A stretch of DNA of 53,341 bases, taken from assembly GCA_900767135.1 (NCBI GenBank), contig CAAFYU010000043.1, positions 1 through 53,341 on the forward strand, written 5' to 3'. The DNA comes from Candidatus Gastranaerophilales bacterium. Its GTDB lineage: Bacteria; Cyanobacteriota; Vampirovibrionia; Gastranaerophilales; Gastranaerophilaceae. The notes under the pieces were generated by a model. The model had not been told where the DNA came from. It did not search any database and saw only the letters and a program-made list of their open reading frames with translations. The position numbers were made by a program, and so were the translations under genes. Below are positions 17,002 through 24,470 of the stretch, piece by piece (the first letter of the stretch is position 1; every line of letters begins with the position of its first letter).

Positions 17002-18759
17002 TTAAGATATTCTTCTAATCATCTCTTGTGCTTCTTCGCACTCGGGGAAAGACTCCGTTATCTTATCTAAAACTTTAAGAGCCTCGTCTGTTTTACCAAG
17101 TTTTTCATAACAATTTGCACTGTTAAGCAATAGATTTATGTTCAAAGGATTTTCTTTGAGCATGTGTTGGAAAATTCCGTTTGCCTGTTCATAGTTTTTC
17201 AACTCATAATAACAAAGCCCCAACATGTGTTCACAGTCGTGCGTTTTAGCAATTTCATAAGATTTTACAAAGTACATTTTTGCATCTTCATATTCTTTTT
17301 GTAAAAACTTGATTTTACCCGCAATAAAGTACATAAAATCATTATTCGTTTCATGATGAAGTGCGTGCTCAATTTGTTCATAAGCTTTGTCGAGGTCATT
17401 CAGATGAATTTTATTTAATGCTGAAAAACCAAGAGCATCTGTATGATGAGGTTCAATCGCAAGTGCTTTTTGGTAATATTCATCAGCCTCTTTAAATTTT
17501 GTTGTTGCGTGTAAATAATTTGCGTATTCAAACAAAACATCAAAATTATCAGGAGCAAGCTTCAATGCCTGTCCAAATTCATCTTGTGCATAATCAAATA
17601 AACGTTTTTGAAGATAAATTATCCCCAAATCTTTGTGTGCAAGTGCGAATTCAGGATTAAGCTCAATAACTTTTTTCAAGATTTTTTCAGCCTTGTCCAT
17701 ATCGTTTGTGCGAACACATAGATTTGCGAACTCGTAATAAATCTCAGGAGAAACATTTCCTTGTATAATAATTTTTTCATACAAGACCTTTGCGTTGCCA
17801 AATTGCCCGATTTTTATATAAATACTTGCAAGCTTACGCAACATTGAAACAGATTTCGGATTCATCAAAACAAGTTGTGCCAAAATTGTTATCGCACTTG
17901 TGTAATCTCCGATTGCATCATAGCAACAAGCCAGATTATATTGAAAATTATGTTTATCAGGGTTGTGAACAGAAAGCGTTTTGTAATGTTTAATTGCTTC
18001 CTCAAACTGTTGTGATTTAACCTCAGACAGTGCCAGTGAAACAAGATAACTGTCTTGTGGCTCTATGGAATAAGCCTTCCTAAAATATTCACAAGCTTCT
18101 TTGTGCTTGCCTTGTAACTGCAAAATAGAAGCTATATTGAAATATGTGATTGAATTTTTAGGATCCAGTTCGCTTGCTTTTAAAAAGTTTTCGTATGATT
18201 TTTCTAAATTTCCAATTGTGATATAGCAAGTTCCAAGGTTGTTATACAATTGCGAATGTTTTGGATTTAGTTCAAGAGCTTTTTCCAAATATTCAATTGC
18301 GTCCTCAAATTTTTTCAACGCCATAAATGCAGTTCCGATAATATAATAAATCGTATAATCATCTGTCACAACATCAAGAGCTTTTTTAGCGGTATCAACA
18401 GCTTTTTGAGGTTCTTGATTTTTTACATAAACAATTGCCAAATTTTTATAAGCATCAATATAATCGCTTCTCATTCGCAAAACTTCTTCATAAGCAGCGA
18501 TTGCATGCAGAAAATCGTCCTGATTATCATAGCAATTAGCTAAATAAAACCAACTTGTAGCATCATCTTTATATTTTACAACTGTTTCAAAAACAGATTG
18601 TCCTTCTTTATATTCACCAAGATTTATGTGACAAAGTCCTAATAATTTCAAGGCTTCCACGTCTTTTTCGTCACCTGTAAGTAATTCTTGAAGAAGTTTT
18701 TTAGCTTCTTCATATTCTTTATTCTCAATAAGTCCGTTTATTTTTTCCATATTTTCCAT
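17002..18759 (-). CDS. Cytoplasmic TPR-repeat protein
   Basis: A 585-aa protein consisting almost entirely of TPR repeats (roughly 16) with canonical spacing, for example LYNNLGTCYITIGNLEKSYENFLKASELDPKN. There is no signal peptide or enzymatic domain, so it is probably a cytoplasmic scaffold. The start is the first of two close Met codons (MENMEK); neither has a clear ribosome site. It is one of three large TPR proteins in this window. Its partner is not indicated by the neighbours. Confidence 0.85.
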   Translation of the reverse strand: MENMEKINGLIENKEYEEAKKLLQELLTGDEKDVEALKLLGLCHINLGEYKEGQSVFETVVKYKDDATSWFYLANCYDNQDDFLHAIAAYEEVLRMRSDYIDAYKNLAIVYVKNQEPQKAVDTAKKALDVVTDDYTIYYIIGTAFMALKKFEDAIEYLEKALELNPKHSQLYNNLGTCYITIGNLEKSYENFLKASELDPKNSITYFNIASILQLQGKHKEACEYFRKAYSIEPQDSYLVSLALSEVKSQQFEEAIKHYKTLSVHNPDKHNFQYNLACCYDAIGDYTSAITILAQLVLMNPKSVSMLRKLASIYIKIGQFGNAKVLYEKIIIQGNVSPEIYYEFANLCVRTNDMDKAEKILKKVIELNPEFALAHKDLGIIYLQKRLFDYAQDEFGQALKLAPDNFDVLFEYANYLHATTKFKEADEYYQKALAIEPHHTDALGFSALNKIHLNDLDKAYEQIEHALHHETNNDFMYFIAGKIKFLQKEYEDAKMYFVKSYEIAKTHDCEHMLGLCYYELKNYEQANGIFQHMLKENPLNINLLLNSANCYEKLGKTDEALKVLDKITESFPECEEAQEMIRRIS

Positions 18760-18871
18760 AACTTAATTATAGCTCAAAAATATAATACTTTACAGAAATT
18801 CAAAGCATGTGGTATAATTGAATATCAACGCCTTTAAATTTCATCAAATTTTGTTCGAAAGGAACAAAATT

Positions 18872-19576
18872 ATGGGAAAAAAATCAAAAAAATATCCTGC
18901 ATATTCGTCAGGAACTGTGAATATCAATGGCTCAACTAAGTCATCTACATACAAAAACAAGAACAATGTAATTTCAGGTTATAATATGTCTGACGACGAA
19001 AAAAGAGCTTATGAATACGCTCAAAAAGCTTTTGCAGATGCACTTCCATCGATAAACACTTTTGATAGCAATACTCAACAAAATATCCAAAATCAGCTAA
19101 ATGCATATACTCTTGACGGCCAAAAAATGATTAACAACCTTTATAACCCAATGCTAAAAGAGTTGAAAACCGACGTTGCTTCTCGTTTTGGAAACCTTGA
19201 CAACTCAGTATTTATGGACAATTTGAATTCAATTGAGTCCAATCGTGCCGACGCAATTAATAATCTTGCACAAGACGTATTGGCAAAACGCAATGAACTT
19301 GTGAATGATGAGCTTTCACAACGATATAATTATTTGAACTTTCTTCAAGATATCCAAAATCAAACAAATTCTAATATTTTGAATTTCTTAAATGGCTCTC
19401 AATCGAACAGTTCTTCCGGAAACTCATATAATACACAAGCATACACAGCAAAACGTGCAAATTCTTCAAGCACTTTCAACAATTACGCAAATCTGGCTTC
19501 GGGCATTATGAGTTCAATGGGACCTTATGGAATGGCTGCCTCTGCGGCTTTGCAAATTGCTAAAAAATATGTGTAG
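18872..19576 (+). CDS. Phage internal-virion/tail-like structural protein
   Basis: A 234-aa protein. After a Lys-rich, Ser/Thr-rich N-terminus, residues about 65-175 form a long helical region. Its pattern (YNPMLKELKTDVASRFGNLDNSVFMDNLNSIESNR) recalls podovirus/siphovirus ejection or tail proteins with the 'RFG-NS-F' core. An Asn/Ser-rich linker and a Gly/Ala hydrophobic C-terminus (MGPYGMAASAALQIA) follow. The start at 18872 has AAAGGAAC upstream; the frame extends 18 codons further without support. No other phage genes adjoin it, so it may be domesticated. The phage link is inference from resemblance. Confidence 0.5.
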   Translation: MGKKSKKYPAYSSGTVNINGSTKSSTYKNKNNVISGYNMSDDEKRAYEYAQKAFADALPSINTFDSNTQQNIQNQLNAYTLDGQKMINNLYNPMLKELKTDVASRFGNLDNSVFMDNLNSIESNRADAINNLAQDVLAKRNELVNDELSQRYNYLNFLQDIQNQTNSNILNFLNGSQSNSSSGNSYNTQAYTAKRANSSSTFNNYANLASGIMSSMGPYGMAASAALQIAKKYV

Positions 19577-19602
19577 GCTAAGCATTTAGATGCTGAGATG
19601 CC

Positions 19603-19629
19603 AAGGCTGTATCTTAATGATACAGCCTT
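19603..19629. terminator. Bidirectional terminator
   Basis: AAGGCTGTATC-TTAAT-GATACAGCCTT is an 11-bp stem between convergent genes. Its right end overlaps the stop codon of the minus-strand gene. Confidence 0.7.
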
Positions 19630-19828
19630 ACCCTTCTGCAACAACAGTTGTCAAAAGTTCGCCGTAACTGTTCATTGAACCGTCTGTTTCTTCTACAACA
19701 TAGTTGTAGCCTTCTTTACCGGCAATGGCTTTTTCTGCTTTTTCCAAAGCTTCATCATAATCTTTTGTTTCTGCAACTAATGTTTTTGAAAATTCTGATT
19801 TGTTTTTTATTGTGTAAATATGATACAT
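19628..19828 (-). CDS. Small acidic protein of unknown function
   Basis: A 66-aa protein, MYHIYTIKNKSEFSKTLV then helix DYDEALEKAEKAIA. AAAGGAC lies 6 nt before the ATG at 19828. The open frame continues upstream to 19939, but that part translates a MITE-like repeat and is not used. The beta-helix pattern is typical of small cytoplasmic domains; no family is recognised. It lies downstream of cysE, with one repeat element between. Confidence 0.6.
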   Translation of the reverse strand: MYHIYTIKNKSEFSKTLVAETKDYDEALEKAEKAIAGKEGYNYVVEETDGSMNSYGELLTTVVAEG

Positions 19829-19850
19829 AGTTTTGTCCTTTCTAAGTTTA

Positions 19851-19960
19851 GTGAGTAGTGAAAAGTGAGTGGTGAATGGTTCATTTAGTTCGCTTTGCTC
19901 AATATATATTAGTGCGTAGCACCGAAAAGAACTACTCACTACTCACTTTTCTCTATTCAC
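19851..19960. mobile_element. MITE-like element 1 (about 110 bp, terminal inverted repeats)
   Basis: The left arm GTGAGTAGTGAAAAGTGAGT... (19851-19880) and the right arm (19931-19960) are imperfect inverted repeats of about 30 bp. Between them is a core with TTAGTTCGC...CTCAATATATATTAGTGCGTAGCACC. The whole unit is repeated in inverse orientation at 20630-20741. There is no coding capacity. Confidence 0.75.
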
Positions 19961-20616
19961 CCTCCACTCATTTTCTCCACTTTTTCTTTCAACTCCAACA
20001 CCTCATATTTAAGCCTGTTGAGTTCGCATTTTACAGGATCCGGAATTCTGTTGTGCATCAAAACTCCGTTTTTATCCATAATTTTTTGATGAACAACTCG
20101 CCCGGGAACGCCCACAACGGTCGAGTATTCAGGAACGTCTTCTACTACAACCGAGCCTGCACCTACTCGTACATAATCTCCGAGAGTAATGTTTCCGAGC
20201 ACTTTGGCACCAGCTCCGACAATTACGTTGTTGCCCAAAGTCGGGTGACGTTTTCCGTGCTCCTTGCCTGTTCCGCCAAGAGTAACTTGTTGGTAAATCA
20301 ATACATCATCGCCGATTATGGTTGTAGCACCGATTACAACACCTTCTCCATGGTCAATAAAAAATCTTCTGCCGATTTTTGCAGCTGGGTGAATTTCTAT
20401 CCCTGTGATAATTCTTGTAATATAAGAAATTACACGTGGAATAAGCGGAATGTGCCATTTATGGAGTCTATGTGCAAATCTGTAAGCAATCAAAGCGTGC
20501 AATCCCGGGTAGCAAAGAATTACCTCTAACAAATTGTCTGCGGCAGGATCTTTGTCGTAAATCACCTGAATATCTTCTTTTACTTTTGTTATGCCACGTT
20601 TGATGATTTTGAACAT
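19957..20616 (-). CDS. cysE: Serine O-acetyltransferase
   Basis: A 219-aa CysE of the short bacterial form. An N-terminal helical part is followed by a left-handed beta helix of hexapeptide repeats (about 75-170) with the motifs IDHGEGVVIGATT and QVTLGGTGKEHGKRHPTLGN. It transfers acetyl from acetyl-CoA to serine, the first step of cysteine synthesis. The ATG has AAAGGAA at good spacing. It lies between two inverted MITE-like elements. The final residues (MSGG) and the TGA stop lie at the margin of element 1, so the native C-terminus may have been altered. No cysK is adjacent. Confidence 0.92.
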   Translation of the reverse strand: MFKIIKRGITKVKEDIQVIYDKDPAADNLLEVILCYPGLHALIAYRFAHRLHKWHIPLIPRVISYITRIITGIEIHPAAKIGRRFFIDHGEGVVIGATTIIGDDVLIYQQVTLGGTGKEHGKRHPTLGNNVIVGAGAKVLGNITLGDYVRVGAGSVVVEDVPEYSTVVGVPGRVVHQKIMDKNGVLMHNRIPDPVKCELNRLKYEVLELKEKVEKMSGG

Positions 20617-20629
20617 GATTATTCCTTTG

Positions 20630-20741
20630 GTGAATAGTGAAAAGTGAGTGGTGAGTAGTTCTTTTCAGTGCTACGCACTAATATATATATTGAGCGAAGC
20701 GAACTAAAAGGTCTATTCACTGCTCACCGTTCACTACTCAC
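20630..20741. mobile_element. MITE-like element 2 (about 112 bp, terminal inverted repeats)
   Basis: This is the inverse of element 1. The left arm GTGAATAGTGAAAAGTGAGT..., the core AGTGCTACGCACTAATATATATATTGAGCG and the right arm ending TTCACTACTCAC match it at most positions. It fills the gap between the tyrS stop and the cysE start. Confidence 0.75.
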
Positions 20742-20745
20742 TAAT

Positions 20746-21963
20746 CTATACCAATTTTGCAAATTTTCTTTTACCTGCTTGCAATACTACTGCTTCTGCA
20801 AGGTCAAATGTATAAGCCATGTCGGTAATTTTTTCGCCATTAACTTTTACACCGCCACCTTGAATTAGGCGTTTTGCTTCACCTTTGCTTGCTGTAAATT
20901 TCAATTCTACAAGCACATCAAGAATTCCTTTGCCGTTCATGCCGGAAACTTCTTGGATATCATCAGGAATTCCTTTATTTGAAACAACATTAATAAATGC
21001 GTCTTGTCCACGTTTTGCACCTTCTTCTCCATGATATTCTGCGGTAATTGTAAAGGCAAGCTTCATTTTGATATCACGAGGATTTACAGAACCTTCTGCA
21101 AGTTGCTTGTCAATTGCTTCAAGCTCATCTTTTGTCGCATCTGTCAACAAGCTGTAATATCTTGAAATCATATTGTCCGGAATACTCATCAATTTTCCGA
21201 ACATATCAACTTCACTGTCAGTCAAAGAAATACAGTGTTCAGGATATGTTTTAGACATTTTTACAACACCGTCTGTACCTTCCAATAGCGGTAAAAGCAT
21301 TACCAATTGCGGATATTTTTTACCATAAGCTGCCTGAATATCACGACCTAAAAGGGTGTTAAATCTTTGGTCTGTTCCACCAAGCTCAATGTCAGAATCA
21401 ATTGCAACAGAGTCGTAAGCTTGCATTAGCGGATAGAAAAATTCGTGGATAGCAATCGGTCTGCCGTCTGCATAACGTTTTGCAAAATCGTCACGAGTCA
21501 TCATCTGTGCAACAGTAACATTAGATGCAAGTTTCAATAAGTCGATAAAACTCATTGAGTGTAACCAATCAGCATTATTTACAACTTCTGCCTGAGAAAC
21601 ATCTAAAACTTTTGACATTTGATCAAAATAAGATTTTGCGTTTTCTGCAACTTGTTCTTTTGTCAAAGCAGGGCGGGTTTCTGATTTTCCAGAAGGGTCA
21701 CCAACCATAGCGGTCGCACCCCCAACGATTAGAACAATTTTATGCCCAAGATTTTGGAATTCTCTAAGTTTTCTCATAACAACAGTGTGTCCGAGGTGAA
21801 GGTCAGGGCGAGTCGGATCCATGCCGAGTTTAACCCTTAAAGGTGTGTTTGTATCGTGTGCGTGTTGGAGTTTTACAGCCAACTCTTCAATTCCCCCTGG
21901 GAGAACCTCTGCATTACGAGTCAAATGTTTTGCTTGTTCTATAAATTCGTTTCTAATTTCCAT
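20746..21963 (-). CDS. tyrS: Tyrosyl-tRNA synthetase
   Basis: A 405-aa class Ic synthetase. HLGH (residues 56-59) and KMSKT (235-239) are the two ATP-binding signatures. GGTDQRFN binds the adenylate. The C-terminal 65 residues form an S4-like RNA-binding domain. The length and the variant motifs fit the TyrZ-like group. It charges tRNA-Tyr in the cytoplasm. The ribosome site GGAGAG lies 5 nt before the ATG. Downstream comes cysE, with a MITE-like element between; no T-box or other leader is visible. Confidence 0.95.
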   Translation of the reverse strand: MEIRNEFIEQAKHLTRNAEVLPGGIEELAVKLQHAHDTNTPLRVKLGMDPTRPDLHLGHTVVMRKLREFQNLGHKIVLIVGGATAMVGDPSGKSETRPALTKEQVAENAKSYFDQMSKVLDVSQAEVVNNADWLHSMSFIDLLKLASNVTVAQMMTRDDFAKRYADGRPIAIHEFFYPLMQAYDSVAIDSDIELGGTDQRFNTLLGRDIQAAYGKKYPQLVMLLPLLEGTDGVVKMSKTYPEHCISLTDSEVDMFGKLMSIPDNMISRYYSLLTDATKDELEAIDKQLAEGSVNPRDIKMKLAFTITAEYHGEEGAKRGQDAFINVVSNKGIPDDIQEVSGMNGKGILDVLVELKFTASKGEAKRLIQGGGVKVNGEKITDMAYTFDLAEAVVLQAGKRKFAKLV

Positions 21964-22052
21964 TTCATCTCTCCATTATAATTATTCAATAAATATATTA
22001 TAACATAGTAAAGAAAATTAGTGAAATGCAAAATTTCCATCGCTAAAAGAAA

Positions 22053-22075
22053 AACGACAAACTGTGTGCTTGTCG
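22053..22075. other. Hairpin in the tyrS-22181 intergenic region
   Basis: ACGACAA...TTGTCGT forms a 7-bp stem. A second palindrome, CGTAAAAAGTTTTACG, lies at 22133-22148. The second probably helps terminate the minus-strand gene that ends at 22181. No T-run gives certainty. Confidence 0.3.
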
Positions 22076-22180
22076 TTGGAAAATCAATAGGAAAAAGGGA
22101 AAGGAAATTTTTTATTTAGTGGAAAGTGAGTCGTAAAAAGTTTTACGTTCGCTTTCGCTTAGATATTTAATTTAACTTGG

Positions 22181-23623
22181 TTATCCGAAAGTTTTGAATG
22201 AACTTTCAACGTTCTTTTCAATAACTTTTTGAACCGCATCAATTTCTGTTGAAATTGCATCTTGTTCTGTGTCTAATTGTTTCAATCTTAATTCAAGGTT
22301 TTTATCTTGTGATTGAACAATTTCGATTTTTGAGTTAATTTCTTGGATTGCTTGATCGTATTCATATTTTTCATATTCATACTGGTTCATAGCGTCGTTA
22401 TAAGCATCTTGATCAGTTGCAGTCGTTGTTGTTAGAGCATAAGGAATCATTTTTCCTGTTGCGTCCGGAATTGAAATGTTGATATAACGTCCTGAACTGT
22501 CTTTTTCGATTTCGCAACCTTCAACTGCTTTAACTTCTTCGGTTTTAGTTTCTGTTCCGATTGTGTAGCAATTAATATTTGATTGAGAATTGCCTGTTTT
22601 ATCGTCATAGATTGCGTTTTTCAAATCATCTAATTTATAGAAGTATGGATTATATTCGCCTGTTGTAGAATTTTTAACATAGCGAACTACATAGTCGCCT
22701 TCGCCATATTTTTGTTGAAGAAGTGTAATGTATTGTTCTTCTTCTTTCAATAGATTTTTAAGTTGATCTTCTGACAAAGTTTTCAAGTATTCGTCTTTGG
22801 CAACTGTTTTAGTTGTCGTAATTGATTCAACTTCTTTGTCATTCAATTTTGTTTCTTTTGTTTTAGGATCTAATTTTACTTGTGTTCCATCTTCTTTTGT
22901 TGAAACGAAATAAACTTTATCTTTTTTGGCATCATAAATAGCAGGAGCAACCTTATCTTCTGTAACTTTTGTTGCAGTGTCAACTGAGCCATCTGCTTTG
23001 TATGGAGAAAATGTTCCATCTGTATTCTTTTGATATTCAACTAATTTATCTGTGTCATTATTGTAAGAATAATATTTGATATTCTTTTTCTCATCTTCTG
23101 TTAGAGGAATTTCTGTGTTTTCTCCTGTTAACTTATTAATGTAATATCCGTCATTTTTTACAGTTACATCATACGACTTTCCGTCAACTACAATTTTATT
23201 ACCAACTACTTTTTCCGTAGTAACTGCATTCTCATCAAATTCACCAAGTTTTCTCAATGAACTTGAACCAACTTTGTAGTCGTCTGCATTTAAACGAGTA
23301 ACAATACTTGTTGTAGCCGCAACTGCTGAAAAATCATCTTTCCAAGTTCTCAAATAGCTAACAGTATACTTTCCATTGTTTTGAGCAATCATTGCAGTAA
23401 CTTGGTTTGTTAAAGCCCCGTCTTCGAAAGTGTACACAGTTTTTGTGTAGTCGTCAACAGACGGCGGAACAGGTACTGACATACCGAGCAAATCATTGTA
23501 ATAATTTGCAGACTGGTTAGACAACGTTGTTCTTTGTTGGTTAATCTGTTGACCTTCAAACTCAACGTTTGTCTTTCTGGCTGTCAGACCTAAAAATCTA
23601 GCTTGTGATGCTGACATTCCCAT
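22181..23623 (-). CDS. Lineage-type protein with conserved N-terminus and coiled-coil C-terminus
   Basis: A 480-aa protein beginning MGMSASQARFLGLTARKTN, an N-terminus I associate with a recurrent family in this lineage. The first 60 residues and the last 70 (QLDTEQDAISTEIDAVQKVI) are predicted amphipathic helices. Between them lies a long Lys/Asp/Thr-rich beta region. Helical ends enclosing a variable centre recall axial flagellar or type III-exported proteins, and no signal peptide is present. This is a resemblance in layout only. A ribosome site (AAAGGAAG) precedes the start. It is preceded by a 229-bp gene-free leader holding a TTGTTACAA palindrome (23723). Confidence 0.6.
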   Translation of the reverse strand: MGMSASQARFLGLTARKTNVEFEGQQINQQRTTLSNQSANYYNDLLGMSVPVPPSVDDYTKTVYTFEDGALTNQVTAMIAQNNGKYTVSYLRTWKDDFSAVAATTSIVTRLNADDYKVGSSSLRKLGEFDENAVTTEKVVGNKIVVDGKSYDVTVKNDGYYINKLTGENTEIPLTEDEKKNIKYYSYNNDTDKLVEYQKNTDGTFSPYKADGSVDTATKVTEDKVAPAIYDAKKDKVYFVSTKEDGTQVKLDPKTKETKLNDKEVESITTTKTVAKDEYLKTLSEDQLKNLLKEEEQYITLLQQKYGEGDYVVRYVKNSTTGEYNPYFYKLDDLKNAIYDDKTGNSQSNINCYTIGTETKTEEVKAVEGCEIEKDSSGRYINISIPDATGKMIPYALTTTTATDQDAYNDAMNQYEYEKYEYDQAIQEINSKIEIVQSQDKNLELRLKQLDTEQDAISTEIDAVQKVIEKNVESSFKTFG

Positions 23624-23852
23624 TTCTGTTGATTCTTCCTTTCGTTTAACTTAGTACTTACAATTCATGTATCGACACATGTTTTGCAAAACTTTAATCA
23701 TGACGAAAAACATGTTAAGACTTTGTTACAAATCAAATTTCGCCAGAAATTTTAACAGCATAATTTTGTCCCTAATAATCAATGTTTTAGGAGTATAGTT
23801 TACAATTTTCAGGTTTAAAATTTTTACAAAAAAATTTACAATAGTAATATAA

Positions 23853-24446
23853 TTAAATTGAAATTGTTATTGCACCTTGGCGGAAAATTTTCATATCTTC
23901 TTCATCTGAAAAAACTCCGACAACTGTTGATTCTAGTCCTTTGCAGATATGCCCGTAATCAGGAATTATCAAATCAGCAAGCCCTGACATGTTTTCCAAA
24001 GCTTGTTCGTAAGTCTTTGCAGACGGTTGATGAGAAAGATTTGCACTTGTTGTTGCTAAAACATGTTCGGGTGCGATTTCACAAATCTCTTTAAAAACTT
24101 CATTATCCGGAACTCTTATTCCGACAGTTTCCATGTTTGAAGTAATATAATACGGTGTTCGCTCACTTTTTTCAGTAACTATTGTGAGAGCTCCGGGAAA
24201 ATATTTTTTAATTAGTTTGCAACCGATTTTAGGAATAGGCTTGACGTAATCAAGAAGATTATATGTTTCATTCGACATTAAAATCAGAGGTTTTTGAGCT
24301 TCTCGTTTTTTTATTTCGTAAATCTTTCTTACAGCTTTTTCTGATGTTGGCAAGCAACCAAGTCCCCAAACAGTGTCAGTGACATAAGCGATTACGCCAT
24401 CATTTTCTAAAACTTTTTTAATTTCATTCGGATTTTGTATAATCAT
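23853..24446 (-). CDS. tsaC: L-threonylcarbamoyladenylate synthase (Sua5/YrdC/YciO family)
   Basis: A 197-aa YrdC-domain protein. It shows the KKREAQKPL motif (the K-x-R plus K-x-x-P site), the GALTIV strand and the TSANLS signature. TsaC-type enzymes make threonylcarbamoyl-AMP from threonine, bicarbonate and ATP for t6A37 of ANN-decoding tRNAs. It has the short TsaC/YrdC layout without the Sua5 C-terminal domain. AGAGG lies 8-9 nt before the ATG. It is the last gene of a likely four-gene operon, 24 bp after the zinc-ribbon ATPase. A YciO-like paralogue cannot be excluded. Confidence 0.85.
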   Translation of the reverse strand: MIIQNPNEIKKVLENDGVIAYVTDTVWGLGCLPTSEKAVRKIYEIKKREAQKPLILMSNETYNLLDYVKPIPKIGCKLIKKYFPGALTIVTEKSERTPYYITSNMETVGIRVPDNEVFKEICEIAPEHVLATTSANLSHQPSAKTYEQALENMSGLADLIIPDYGHICKGLESTVVGVFSDEEDMKIFRQGAITISI

Positions 24447-24470
24447 AAATAATTACCTCTAACGCTATAT

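Noticed and set aside
19829..19939. Upstream extension of the 66-aa gene
   Set aside because: The extra codons come from the MITE-like element; the internal ATG has the proper ribosome site.
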